Notes under the pieces: generated by a model | The model's database searches: none | What the model saw: the letters and a program-made list of their open reading frames with translations, nothing else | What the model was told of the DNA's origin: nothing | Position numbers and translations under genes: made by a program | Part shown: positions 17,339 to 26,222 of the stretch, one piece after another | Position numbering within the stretch: position 1 is the first letter of the stretch | Layout: each line of letters begins with the position of its first letter | Source: JAGNXB01 sp942490895 | GTDB lineage: Bacteria; Bacteroidota; Bacteroidia; Chitinophagales; Saprospiraceae | Direction: 5' to 3' | Length of the DNA: 64,000 nt | Assembly (NCBI GenBank): GCA_942490895.1 | Contig: CALNZC010000021.1 | Span: 40,157-104,156, forward strand

Positions 17339-18127
17339 ATGCACAAGACTATTCAGCTCATCTTTCTCTGTATTCTGGGATGGGGGTTGCCGGGACTGTC
17401 AGCCCAGGGCTCATACCTGCCAACTGTCGTGGAAGGCAACCACTGGACCATTCGTCAACATCAGGGCATGGGCTCCTATGCCGATTATGGATATGCCCTG
17501 AAATGCGACACATTGATTGACAATAAAATCTACCTGGAAGTCCGCTCTGATGATGAGTCACTCCTGGGTTGGACTCGGGAGGATACGACCACACAAGAAG
17601 TATTTTACTGGAAGAAGGGGGATCCCGCAGAGGACCGCATTCTCTCCTACCAGGTGGACGTGAAGGACACCTTCTGGCTTAAGGGATTTCCATTGATCTG
17701 CGATTCCATCAACACCCGGTTTAGCTTCGGGGAAAACAGAAAGGTCATTTATTTTACTGGCTTTGTGGCCTTCATTGAAGGCGTAGGGCATTCCTTTTAC
17801 GGGATTCATGATTTTGGTAATTATCAAAATATTGAATCCTTTACTCCTGATTCAGTTTTTTGTAACCCTACCACTGCATTGGATCCGTCCTTTGGATCTG
17901 CAGAATGGAAGGTCTTTCCAAATCCGACCTCTGGCATTCTGGAATTGCATTTCCCGGGACAAATCTCCGGAATCATCCAGTTGACAGACCTCTTGGGCAG
18001 GGTATTTTACCAGACGAATACGCCCCTCCAGTCGCCCATCCAGGTGGATGTTAGTACTTGGCCGAATGGCATCTATTTATTGATGGTCAATGGTCAATTT
18101 GTCCATAAAGTGATCAGACAAGAATAG
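17339..18127 (+). CDS. Secreted protein with T9SS type A sorting tail
   Basis: The 262-residue product has a signal peptide (MHKTIQLIFLCILGWGLPGLSAQ), a roughly 150-residue N-terminal region of unknown fold (EGNHWTIRQHQGMGSYADYG, DTTTQEVFYWKKGDPAEDRI), and a C-terminal sorting domain (WKVFPNPTSGILELHFPG to NGQFVHKVIRQE). It should cross the inner membrane by Sec and the outer membrane by T9SS. The N-terminal region resembles other Saprospiraceae-type short T9SS cargo proteins of unknown role. Confidence 0.8.
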   Translation: MHKTIQLIFLCILGWGLPGLSAQGSYLPTVVEGNHWTIRQHQGMGSYADYGYALKCDTLIDNKIYLEVRSDDESLLGWTREDTTTQEVFYWKKGDPAEDRILSYQVDVKDTFWLKGFPLICDSINTRFSFGENRKVIYFTGFVAFIEGVGHSFYGIHDFGNYQNIESFTPDSVFCNPTTALDPSFGSAEWKVFPNPTSGILELHFPGQISGIIQLTDLLGRVFYQTNTPLQSPIQVDVSTWPNGIYLLMVNGQFVHKVIRQE

Positions 18128-18156
18128 GTGTTGCGTTGACCCAATTATCTGAAAAA

Positions 18157-18507
18157 ATGGACCCGGTCGATCACTATATCCAGGCTTTTCCTGAATCAAC
18201 AGCAGCAGCCCTGACCCATGTGCGGAATACCATCCGTGAAAACGCACCAGCTGCTGATGAATGCATCAGCTATGGCATGCCTGCTTATAAATGGAATGGA
18301 AAACCGCTGGTCTACTTCGCCGGCTACAAACACCATATCGGTTTTTATGCTACACCGACCGGTCATTCTGCTTTTGAAGAAGAATTGAGCATATACAAAC
18401 ACGGCAAAGGGTCCGTTCAGTTTCCCCTCGACCAACCCCTGCCATTGAACCTGATCCGAAGGATCGTCCTGTTCAGAATCAAGGAAGTTTCTGAGCCTCG
18501 CTCATAA
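18157..18507 (+). CDS. DUF1801 family protein (YdhG-like)
   Basis: ATG 18157 (MDPVDHYIQAFPE) is preferred over a TTG 21 bases upstream. The 116-residue product has the DUF1801/YdhG pattern: a VDHYIQAFPESTAAALTHVR helix, AADECISYGMPAYKWNGKPL, and FAGYKHHIGFYATPTG near the middle, given in parts. These small cytoplasmic proteins have a TBP-like fold and no proven activity. Its end overlaps the 5-formyl-THF cyclo-ligase gene tail-to-tail by 6 bp. Confidence 0.85.
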   Translation: MDPVDHYIQAFPESTAAALTHVRNTIRENAPAADECISYGMPAYKWNGKPLVYFAGYKHHIGFYATPTGHSAFEEELSIYKHGKGSVQFPLDQPLPLNLIRRIVLFRIKEVSEPRS

Positions 18508-19059
18508 TCCGGGTATAACCACCTGATCGAGGCAAATATCATGTGTTTCGACCGGCACTTTATCCCGGAGTTGGACGGGATAACCGACTCCGACCTTCCA
18601 GGCTTCCGGATGTTTCGCCAGGAAGGTGTCATAATATCCGCCACCATAACCCAGCCGATATCCGGCTTTGTCAAAGGCCAGTCCGGCAACGATGATCAGG
18701 TCATAGTTGCCTTGATATTCAACTGCATCTTTCGGGTGATAGGTGCCAAAAACACCCGGCTCCATGTCCTGTAATGAATGGACCACCAGATTGGTCATCT
18801 GTCGTTTTCGCAACGTTTTGGGAGCGACGACCGTGATCCCTGCATCCAGCAATCGCTGTAGCAGTGGTAGGACGTTGACTTCTTTTCCCATGGTCAGATA
18901 GCTGTGAACCACTTTGACGTCACGCAACTCGATCAAGTCCCACAGGGTCTGACAGATCCGCTCCGCCAATTGGTTTCTTTCAGTACGAGACAATCGCTGA
19001 CGAGCTGCTTCCATCTCGGAGCGCAGCTCTGCTTTTTGATCGCGTATATTTATCATCAC
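18502..19059 (-). CDS. 5-formyltetrahydrofolate cyclo-ligase
   Basis: The 185-residue enzyme uses ATP to convert 5-formyl-THF to 5,10-methenyl-THF in cytosolic folate metabolism. The N-terminal helix (RDQKAELRSEMEAARQRLS), VVHSYLTMGKEVNVLPLL and the strongly conserved AFDKAGYRLGYGGGYYDTFL segment (nucleotide and substrate loop, about residues 130-149) define the family. Length is normal. Upstream lies the 885-bp repeat-rich spacer, and no partner gene shares its transcript. Confidence 0.9.
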   Translation of the reverse strand: MMINIRDQKAELRSEMEAARQRLSRTERNQLAERICQTLWDLIELRDVKVVHSYLTMGKEVNVLPLLQRLLDAGITVVAPKTLRKRQMTNLVVHSLQDMEPGVFGTYHPKDAVEYQGNYDLIIVAGLAFDKAGYRLGYGGGYYDTFLAKHPEAWKVGVGYPVQLRDKVPVETHDICLDQVVIPGL

Positions 19060-19195
19060 CCGATAAACATAACAATCAAGTCTGAAGATACCTCAATCTG
19101 ACCTCCATTCTAGATTGACACCTCCCCCATTTCAGGCAAGGTCACCCTTCCTCATTCCTCAATTGGTGCTTCGCACCGAGTCCGAATTTACCTCG

Positions 19196-19360
19196 AAGTC
19201 ACACAGTCCCACGGTAACAAATCCCTTCCTTATTCCTGATTTCTTCCGCCCCTGCAGGGCTTGAATCCATTTCCAGGCAAGGCCAAAGATCACGATTACC
19301 GCATTCCCAAAGTCTCTTCGTCCCTTCATCCCTGAGTCTCTCCGTCTCCAATCCCCCGTC
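19196..19360. repeat. Direct repeat copy 1 (~165 bp)
   Basis: Matches 19579-19745 at an offset of 383-384 bp with only a few differences, the clearest being GGTAACAAATCCC here versus GGTCACAGAGTCCC in copy 2. Confidence 0.8.
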
Positions 19361-19578
19361 TCACAGTCCCACGGTCACAGAGTCCCTTCCTCATTCCTCC
19401 CGCCACAGCGGGCAGGCATTCCTGATTTCTCATTCCTGATTTCTCATTCTTGCGCCCCTTCAGGGCATACAACCCATTTCAGGCAAACTCAAGTCTTCCG
19501 ATTTCCGATTTTATCCCGCCCCGGCAGAAAGACATTCCTCATTTCCTTTCTCTCCGTCACCGAGTCCCATTTATCTCA

Positions 19579-19745
19579 AAGTCACACAGTCCCACGGTCA
19601 CAGAGTCCCTTCCTTATTCCTGATTTCTTCCGCCCCTGCAGGGCTTGAATCCATTTCCAGGCAAGGCCAAAGATCACGATTACCGCATTCCCAAAGTCTC
19701 TTCGTCCCTTCATCCCTGAGTCTCTCCGTCTCCAATCCCCCCGTC
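19579..19745. repeat. Direct repeat copy 2 (~167 bp)
   Basis: Near-identical to 19196-19360, including the CCCTGCAGGGCTTGAATCC and CAAGGCCAAAGATCACGATT blocks. Confidence 0.8.
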
Positions 19746-19902
19746 TCCAAGTCACACGGTTACAGAGTCCCTTCCTTATTTCTGATTCCTCATTCCTGAT
19801 TTCGCATTCTCCTCCTTCTGGCGACTGAAGTCACCACTACAAAATTCCGCCTTCCACTTTCCCACTTCCGACTTCAAAACTCCATCTCTAACACAAACCC
19901 CT

Positions 19903-19910
19903 TAACTTTG
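19903..19910 (+). promoter_or_regulatory. Bacteroidota -7 element for ileS
   Basis: TAACTTTG fits the Bacteroidota -7 consensus TAnnTTTG. The start codon is 35 bp downstream. No good -33 TTTG is visible at the expected distance. Confidence 0.45.
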
Positions 19911-19944
19911 CACCTTCGTTTTGAAAAGTACGACCTCCACCATT

Positions 19945-22900
19945 ATGGCACAGCCCCGTTACCGCGAATTCAAACAACTCCACCTGCCCGACATCGATCA
20001 GGAAATCCAGGCGTTCTGGAACCAGGCGGATACCTTCAAAAAGTCCATTGAACAACGGGACCCGGAGCACACCTATGTCTTCTATGAGGGACCACCCAGT
20101 GCCAATGGCAAGCCGGGCATCCATCATGTGATGGCGCGTACAGTAAAGGACCTCTTCTGTCGCTACAACACCCAGAAAGGATTTCGGGTCGAGCGCAAAG
20201 GTGGATGGGACACCCACGGACTGCCCGTAGAGCTCCAGGTGGAAAAAGAGCTGGGCATCACCAAAGAAGACATTGGCAAGTCCATCAGCGTAGACGATTA
20301 CAATGCGGCCTGCCGCAGTACAGTCCTGCGATATAAGGATCTCTGGGACGATATCACTCGCAAAATGGGTTACTGGGTCGATCTGGACAACCCCTATATC
20401 ACCTTTGACAATAACTATATCGAATCCTGCTGGCACCTGCTGCGCACCTTGTATGACAAGCGGACCAATGCCGGGGATTCTTACCTCTACAAAGGATTTA
20501 CCATTCAGCCGTTCAGCCCGGCAGCTGGAACGGGTCTCAGCTCGCACGAGCTCAACCTGCCCGGTTGTTATAAGGAAGTGACCGATATCTCGGCCATCGC
20601 CATGTTCAAGGTGAAACGTAATGAGGCCTCCTCTTTCCTCTTTGCCAATGAACAGGAAGATGTCCGCATCCTGGCCTGGACGACTACTCCCTGGACCTTG
20701 CCCAGCAACGTGGCCCTGACCATCGGCGCCAAGATCAATTATGTCAAGGTGAGCACGGTGAGCCCTTATACCGGAACACCCATGAGTGTGATCCTGGCAG
20801 CTGACCGCCTGTCCGGCTACTTTGATCCTGCCGGAGAAGGCCAATCCATTGAGGCATATTCCACCAATGACAAGATCCTTCCCTACACCATCCTGGAGAC
20901 TTTCCCCGGGAAGGACCTGGACGGCCTGTTCTACGAGCAGTTAATGCCCTTTGTCACCAGTCCTGATCTGGAAGAAAGAGGATTTCGGGTGATCACCGGA
21001 GATTTTGTCACCACAGAAGATGGTACCGGAGTGGTTCACACGGCTCCCTATTTTGGTGCCGATGACTTTCGGGCTTGCGTAGCCAATAACATTCCCTTCA
21101 TCGGTATCCCTGATGAACATGGGGTCCTCCAGCCCGTGGTCGACCGTCAGGGAAAATTTGTGGAGGAGATGGGCGCATTTGCGGGAATGTTTGTCAAACC
21201 TGAGTACTATCCGGATGAGGTCCGGAATCAGAAAGATTTCAAGCCCACCGATCTGTTGATCGCCCTCCAACTGAAGGACGATGACAAAGCCTTCAAGATC
21301 GAAAAGTACAAACACAACTATCCGCATTGCTGGCGCACTGACAAGCCCGTCCTTTATTATCCGCTGGACTCCTGGTTTATCCGGGCATCCGCCGCCAAAG
21401 AACGGATGGCCGAATTGAACCGGACCATCAACTGGAAACCGGCACATACGGGTACTGGACGTTTTGGTGTCTGGCTGGAGAACCTCCAGGATTGGAACCT
21501 CTCCCGGACCCGTTATTGGGGTATACCCCTGCCAATCTGGCGGACGAAGGACGGCGACCTGGAAAAATGTGTCGGCTCCATGGAAGAACTCCAGAAAGAG
21601 ATCGATATGGCGAACAAGGTGCTTCACCTGGATCAAACCCTGCCGAAGGACCTGCACAGACCCTATATCGATGAGGTCATTCTGGTAAGCCATGACGGTC
21701 GACCGATGAAACGTGAACTCGACCTCATCGACGTGTGGTTTGACTCCGGATCCATGCCGTATGCACAATGGCATTATCCGTTCGAAAATCAGGAGGCCTT
21801 CAAACGAAACTACCCTGCTGACTTTATCGCAGAAGGAGTGGACCAGACACGTGGATGGTTCTATACTCTGCATGCCATTGCCACAATGTGTTTCGACTCT
21901 GTAGCGTATAAGAACGTAGTCTCTAATGGACTCGTCCTGGATAAGGAGGGGAATAAAATGTCCAAATCAAAAGGCAATGTGGTGGATCCGTTCATCACCA
22001 TCGCTGAACATGGTGCAGATGCCACTCGCTGGTATATGATGGCCAATGCCGATCCCTGGGAGAATTTGAAGTTTGACGAGGGCGGCCTTCTGGAAGTCCG
22101 GAATAAATACTTCGGCACCCTCTTTAACACCTACAACTTCTTTGCACTATATGCCAATCTGGATGGCTTTGTCATGTCTGACAAAGATCAGGTTCCGTTT
22201 GCCGAACGGCCGGAACTGGACCGCTGGATCCTGTCTAAACTCTACAGTCTGGTTCGCGACGTACGCTTGCATTTAGATGACTACGAACCGACCAAGGCGC
22301 TTCGTGCTCTGGAGAATTTCGTAGATCGCAACTTGAGCAACTGGTTTGTTCGCCTGGCTCGACGCCGGTTCTGGCGGGGTGACATGAATGCCGATAAGTT
22401 GTCCGCATATCAGACTCTATTCGAATGTTTGCAGGTCGTCTCTCAATTGTCTGCACCTGCCGCTCCCTTCTTCAGTGACTGGCTGTATCGGAACCTGACG
22501 GTCACACAACAGGCACAGGAGAGTTCAATGCCAGAAAGTGTACACCTGACCGATCTGGTGAAAGAAGATCCATCCCGGATCGATCCGGAGCTGGAGATTC
22601 GAATGGAATATGCCCAGCGCATTTGCTCCCTTGCACTCAGTATCCGCAAACGGGAAAAACTTCGGGTACGACTACCGCTACAAAAGATCCTGCTGCCCGT
22701 TCTGGACAGTGCGTTCATCCGGCAGGTAGACGGCGCCAAAGACCTCATCCTTTCCGAGATCAACGTCAAGGGAATCGAGTACATCACTGATGCAGATGGA
22801 TTGCTGATCAAGCAGGCCAAAGCCAATTTCAAAACCCTGGGCAAACGACTGGGAAAACATATGAAGGCGGCTGCCGAGCAGATCGCTGTCTTTACCAATG

Positions 22901-23331
22901 AGCAGATCAACAGCCTGGAAGCCCAGGGCAGTGTTGACATCACCATTGATGGTGAACAGTATGCCATCACTGCTGAAGATCTGGTTGTGACTACCGAGGA
23001 TCTACCCGGCTGGAAGACAGCAAATGAGGAAGGCCTCACGGTTGCCCTGGATGTCAATCTCACCGAAGACCTGCTTGCCGAAGGCATCGCGCGGGACCTC
23101 GTGAATCGAATTCAGAATCAGCGGAAGGAGCAGGATTTTGAAGTGACGGATCGGATTCGGATCACCATTCAGGATCAACCGGATTTACGGAAGGCCATAG
23201 AGCACTTTGGCAACCATATCCAACAGGAAACGCTAGCAGACAGTCTGGAGGTCGCTCCTACCCTGTCCAATAGTGTAGAGGTGGAACTCAGCGATGAGCT
23301 GACCGCCCACATCCTGGTGGAACGGGTGTAA
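19945..23331 (+). CDS. ileS: Isoleucyl-tRNA synthetase, IleS2 type with GXHH signature
   Basis: The 1128-residue class I enzyme attaches isoleucine to tRNA-Ile. ATG 19945 gives MAQPRYREF; a TTG start eight codons earlier is less likely. The first ATP-binding signature reads PGIHH (residues 57-61, bases 20113-20127), that is GXHH rather than the usual HXGH. The second is KMSKS (21955-21969). The CP1 editing domain (WTTTPWTLPSN, TGVVHTAPYFGADD) and a long eukaryote-like C-terminal extension are present, with no C-terminal zinc cluster. Length and architecture fit IleS2, the form associated with natural mupirocin resistance. IleS2 enzymes with GXHH have been described as hyper-resistant, so the same is inferred here. 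Confidence 0.97.
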   Translation: MAQPRYREFKQLHLPDIDQEIQAFWNQADTFKKSIEQRDPEHTYVFYEGPPSANGKPGIHHVMARTVKDLFCRYNTQKGFRVERKGGWDTHGLPVELQVEKELGITKEDIGKSISVDDYNAACRSTVLRYKDLWDDITRKMGYWVDLDNPYITFDNNYIESCWHLLRTLYDKRTNAGDSYLYKGFTIQPFSPAAGTGLSSHELNLPGCYKEVTDISAIAMFKVKRNEASSFLFANEQEDVRILAWTTTPWTLPSNVALTIGAKINYVKVSTVSPYTGTPMSVILAADRLSGYFDPAGEGQSIEAYSTNDKILPYTILETFPGKDLDGLFYEQLMPFVTSPDLEERGFRVITGDFVTTEDGTGVVHTAPYFGADDFRACVANNIPFIGIPDEHGVLQPVVDRQGKFVEEMGAFAGMFVKPEYYPDEVRNQKDFKPTDLLIALQLKDDDKAFKIEKYKHNYPHCWRTDKPVLYYPLDSWFIRASAAKERMAELNRTINWKPAHTGTGRFGVWLENLQDWNLSRTRYWGIPLPIWRTKDGDLEKCVGSMEELQKEIDMANKVLHLDQTLPKDLHRPYIDEVILVSHDGRPMKRELDLIDVWFDSGSMPYAQWHYPFENQEAFKRNYPADFIAEGVDQTRGWFYTLHAIATMCFDSVAYKNVVSNGLVLDKEGNKMSKSKGNVVDPFITIAEHGADATRWYMMANADPWENLKFDEGGLLEVRNKYFGTLFNTYNFFALYANLDGFVMSDKDQVPFAERPELDRWILSKLYSLVRDVRLHLDDYEPTKALRALENFVDRNLSNWFVRLARRRFWRGDMNADKLSAYQTLFECLQVVSQLSAPAAPFFSDWLYRNLTVTQQAQESSMPESVHLTDLVKEDPSRIDPELEIRMEYAQRICSLALSIRKREKLRVRLPLQKILLPVLDSAFIRQVDGAKDLILSEINVKGIEYITDADGLLIKQAKANFKTLGKRLGKHMKAAAEQIAVFTNEQINSLEAQGSVDITIDGEQYAITAEDLVVTTEDLPGWKTANEEGLTVALDVNLTEDLLAEGIARDLVNRIQNQRKEQDFEVTDRIRITIQDQPDLRKAIEHFGNHIQQETLADSLEVAPTLSNSVEVELSDELTAHILVERV

Positions 23332-23393
23332 TCCTTCTCCTGGGGAATAAAGGTCATTTCAGGAGGGCGGGTGATTTACTTCAGGCAGTTCGA

Positions 23394-24299
23394 TTAGCCT
23401 TCCACAGGTTGAAGATCGGGGCCATAAAGAACGACATCATCCGGACGGGTGCGTTTCCATCGTTTGTGTGTCCACAACCAGAAGGCAGGTATTTCCCGGA
23501 TCTCCTCCTCCAGAGCCAGGGTATGTTTCTGGGTGATCTCGCCATATGGGGCAGACTGCGGATTCTCATCCAGCAACTCAAAGGACAGTTCGTAGTACCC
23601 TCGTCGAGGTTTGGCGATACGGCCAAAAACAACCGGCCAGCCTTTTTCACCGGCGAATTTTTCGGTGCCAAAAAAGATGGGGGTTTCCTGACCCAGAAAA
23701 TTCATCCAATAACAACGCCGCACATTGGAAGGTGTCTGATCTGTCGCAAAAAGGATGACTTCCGGACCCGCCGGTTCCTGCTCCGCAAAAGTCTTGATAT
23801 CATGACGCGATAACATGCGCATCCCGTATCGCTCACGGGATGTGAGCAACTTGCGGTCCATGTATTTATTCTTCAATGGAGTGTAAACACCCTGGACTGT
23901 AAAATCAGGGTGCATACCAAGAGCAACAGAAGTCAGCTCCCAATTGCCATAATGACCTGCTGCGACAATGATACGTTTGTGCTTTTTTCCCAATTCAATC
24001 AGCAACTCCGGATTAACCACTTTACATGATCGTAGAATTTCTTTCCGACGAATGGAGAATTGCTTTACAGACTCCATGATCAGGTCGGACAGGTGGAGGT
24101 AAAATGACTTTTCAATGTCAATTATCTCGGCAATAGACTTTTCCGGGAATGACCGGTTCAAGTTATTCCGGACGACTTTCTTCCGGTAACCCACTCCCCG
24201 ATAGATAATAAAACATAACACGTCCGAGATCCGATAGATCAATGGTAAGGGTAGCCAGGACAATGGCAGGATCAGGCAATACAGTAGAATACGACTCAC
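23394..24299 (-). CDS. Lysophospholipid/lipid A acyltransferase (LpxL/HtrB-like)
   Basis: The 301-residue product has an N-terminal membrane anchor (LLYCLILPLSWLPLPLIY) and the acyltransferase catalytic motif GHYGNWE (HxxxxE, about residues 117-123), followed by VYTPLKNKYMDRKL and DQTPSNVRR. This fits the HtrB/LpxL family, which adds a secondary acyl chain to lipid A at the inner-membrane cytoplasmic face. It is the last gene of a probable tsaC-cpcT-like-lpxL run (24 bp after the CpcT-like gene). The acyl chain preferred is unknown. Confidence 0.9.
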   Translation of the reverse strand: MSRILLYCLILPLSWLPLPLIYRISDVLCFIIYRGVGYRKKVVRNNLNRSFPEKSIAEIIDIEKSFYLHLSDLIMESVKQFSIRRKEILRSCKVVNPELLIELGKKHKRIIVAAGHYGNWELTSVALGMHPDFTVQGVYTPLKNKYMDRKLLTSRERYGMRMLSRHDIKTFAEQEPAGPEVILFATDQTPSNVRRCYWMNFLGQETPIFFGTEKFAGEKGWPVVFGRIAKPRRGYYELSFELLDENPQSAPYGEITQKHTLALEEEIREIPAFWLWTHKRWKRTRPDDVVLYGPDLQPVEG

Positions 24300-24323
24300 G
24301 CAAGAACTATTTCACAAAACGGA

Positions 24324-24932
24324 TCAATGACGATCAAATAGATACCCCCCTTTTTCAGCGCCCCACACCTGCACATTAGCCGCATCAAAACCTTGATCCC
24401 AACTGACAATTTGATCTCGGGAAATCGTCACCACTGATGAGGCGTAGCTGGCACCTCTGAGGCTGCTTTTGCAGTCTTGGTCTTTGGTCGATCCGGTATA
24501 AACACCATCGGTATACACCAGATCAACGGCACAACCGTCCCGTATCTCCAGATCTTCCGGTTCCCATTGGTCGAAAAACGTTGGATCGGTGCTTTTGCCT
24601 ATGGACTGCTCTTCGTCTGGAACGAGGTAAACCGCACTTCGAAAGGTACCATTGGGGCGCATTTCTACCTGATAGACACGCTGGCGATAAGGTTTATCCA
24701 ACCGAGAGACTAATGCTTGCTCGACATAGAGCCAATGTTGACCTGGGTATCGATTCTCCCAAATGGGTGTCATGATCAGAGATATCGCATAAAAGTCGCT
24801 ATCCTGAGAAGCTTGTGTTTCGCTGGTGAATGTACCAGTCATCCAGGTGGTCAATTCTTCCAGGCTGCCGGGTTGGGCAGACAGCGATGTGGTCAGGAAG
24901 AAAAGCAAAAGTGAGAAAGGAAAGGCACGCAT
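24324..24932 (-). CDS. CpcT/CpeT-like protein with signal peptide
   Basis: The 202-residue product has a Sec signal peptide (MRAFPFSLLLFFLTTSLSAQ) and then a domain resembling CpcT/CpeT. Landmarks are LTTWMTGTFTSETQA, IWENRYPGQHWLYVEQAL, YRQRVYQVEM and VDLVYTDGVYTGSTKDQDC. In cyanobacteria and their phages this fold attaches phycobilin chromophores to phycobiliproteins. Nothing else in the window suggests phycobilisomes, and an exported copy would not meet them. The non-photosynthetic homologues probably bind another ligand in the periplasm. It lies 80 bp after tsaC on the same strand. Confidence 0.8.
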   Translation of the reverse strand: MRAFPFSLLLFFLTTSLSAQPGSLEELTTWMTGTFTSETQASQDSDFYAISLIMTPIWENRYPGQHWLYVEQALVSRLDKPYRQRVYQVEMRPNGTFRSAVYLVPDEEQSIGKSTDPTFFDQWEPEDLEIRDGCAVDLVYTDGVYTGSTKDQDCKSSLRGASYASSVVTISRDQIVSWDQGFDAANVQVWGAEKGGYLFDRH

Positions 24933-25012
24933 ACATCAAAGATACGGAATCAGGGACCTCAGAATTGATTATCCGAAGGAATGAATTTGCTTCACCCGAA
25001 AATGAGAACTCA

Positions 25013-25975
25013 TTATTTCAGGACGCGTGGCGCAGCTGCTCTGCGAAGTCGATCATTAATCGCCCGGCCGATGCCCTGATCCGGGACAGGTTCTGCGATC
25101 AGGTGGTCCAGGCCCAGTGCATCCAGTTCATGCAGCCCGGCATACAGTCGTCTTGCAGCTGTATGAAGGTCGCCATCCGGGGCGAGGACAAATTGTCTTT
25201 CTCCGGGCACTCCCTGCCCCAGGCTTGAAAAACGAAGCCACCCGATCCGATCACCCGGGCTTACAGAAGGTTCTCCGATAGTCAACGTCGTACGCGGAGC
25301 ATAATGCCAGGGCAACATCCCCGGAGCATCCGGTCTGTCTGAAGGGGCCACCCGTTCCGCTTGTCCGATGAACGGCTCCAGTTCTGCCTGTGTGATCCCA
25401 CCTACACGATAGATCTTCCATTCGCCATTTTCTCTCCCAATGATGGTCGATTCGACCCCCACACGACAGGGTCCACCATCCAGAATATAGGGGATTCGCT
25501 GGTTCAGCTGACCCAGCACATGCTCTGCTGTGGTTGGGCTGATCCGACCAAAGAGGTTGGCACTGGGTGCTGCAAGCGGGAAGTCACAATTTTGGATGAG
25601 ATCCAGAGTGAGTGGATGATCGGGCATCCGAAGTGCAACGCGTGACAAGCCGGCGCATACCAGATCTGGAACAGCAGGTGAACGATCCAGAAGCAGGGTG
25701 AGCGGGCCCGGCCAGAACGCATCCATCAGTGCCTGGACCTGATCATCCCAATCCAGGACCAGAGACTTTGCCTGATCCGCATGAGCCACATGGATGATCA
25801 ATGGATTATAGAGAGGACGCTCCTTGGTTTCAAAGATCTTGACAATGGCTTTTTCGTCCAGGGCATTGCCAGCCAGGCCATAGACTGTTTCTGTGGGAAT
25901 AGCCACCAACTCCCCTTTGCGAAGCCAGTGCGCTGCCTGATCCAGATCTTTTCCAATCACAGTCTTCCAATCCAT
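25013..25975 (-). CDS. tsaC: L-threonylcarbamoyladenylate synthase (TsaC/Sua5 type)
   Basis: The 320-residue enzyme makes threonylcarbamoyl-AMP from threonine, bicarbonate and ATP for the t6A37 modification of tRNAs. The YrdC domain is clear: ELVAIPTETVYGLAGNALD, FETKERPLYNPLIIHVA (the KxR substrate motif) and AAPSANLFGRISPTTAEHV. A C-terminal Sua5 domain follows (PGMLPWHYAPRTTL onward), so this is the long two-domain form. The start at 25975 (MDWKTV) is preferred to the one five codons upstream. Confidence 0.93.
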   Translation of the reverse strand: MDWKTVIGKDLDQAAHWLRKGELVAIPTETVYGLAGNALDEKAIVKIFETKERPLYNPLIIHVAHADQAKSLVLDWDDQVQALMDAFWPGPLTLLLDRSPAVPDLVCAGLSRVALRMPDHPLTLDLIQNCDFPLAAPSANLFGRISPTTAEHVLGQLNQRIPYILDGGPCRVGVESTIIGRENGEWKIYRVGGITQAELEPFIGQAERVAPSDRPDAPGMLPWHYAPRTTLTIGEPSVSPGDRIGWLRFSSLGQGVPGERQFVLAPDGDLHTAARRLYAGLHELDALGLDHLIAEPVPDQGIGRAINDRLRRAAAPRVLK

Positions 25976-26068
25976 GCTGTGAAGGTACATTGTTCAGGAT
26001 TTTCCAATGTCTTCTCCAGATGAAGTTCTCATCCTAGGACGAGATCATTGCCTCCGGCTTTAAAACTG

Positions 26069-26100
26069 TTTGAGTTAATTAACCGAGCGAAATAAAATGG
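26069..26100 (+). promoter_or_regulatory. Possible promoter of the candidate small RNA
   Basis: TTTG (26069-26072), 20 bp, then TAAAATGG (26093-26100) is a partial match to the Bacteroidota -33/-7 layout (TTTG, TAnnTTTG). The -7 element is imperfect. Confidence 0.25.
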
Positions 26101-26105
26101 AAAAG

Positions 26106-26220
26106 CAGGTTGGCTTCAGGCGGATACTTGCCTAAACATTAAAACAGAGGACTACAGGATGCGGTGAGACACCGCAGAAATAAAGGGTTCGGGTGAGATA
26201 CCCAAACCAACCCTTTTTTA
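26106..26220 (+). ncRNA. Candidate structured small RNA ending in an intrinsic terminator
   Basis: Between tsaC and the second DUF1501 gene, with no plus-strand gene following, lie three hairpins in a row. They are AGGC/GCCT (26118-26133), the perfect GCGGTG-AGA-CACCGC (26161-26175), and a two-part stem GGGTT..GGGT-GAGAT-ACCC..AACCC running into six Ts (26185-26219). The two latter loops share GGTGAGAYACC. An alternative pairing of GGTTGG (26108-26113) with CCAACC (26207-26212) would compete with the terminator stem. This suggests a folded RNA of about 115 nt. No known family was recognised. Confidence 0.35.
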
Positions 26221-26222
26221 TT

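Larger units (their letters stand above)
19060..19944. repeat. Repeat-rich 885-bp spacer before ileS
   Basis: No coding frame is credible. The stretch is C/T-rich on this strand and built from recurring short phrases, such as CACAGTCCCACGGTCACAG, TCTCTCCGTCTCC, and CATTCCTGATTTC. It includes a direct repeat of about 165 bp (19196-19360 and 19579-19745). Similar phrases occur in inverse orientation in the spacers at 50042-50490 and 56452-56817. Confidence 0.75.

Noticed and set aside
19196..19745. CRISPR-like repeats
   Set aside because: Only two long copies, with spacers that are themselves repeat phrases and no regular short unit; no cas genes.
19888..20844. A 318-residue minus-strand frame at the start of ileS
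   Set aside because: Antisense shadow of ileS, rich in low-information residues and lacking motifs.
20941..21873. A 310-residue minus-strand frame inside ileS
   Set aside because: Antisense shadow of the synthetase, including its catalytic core region.
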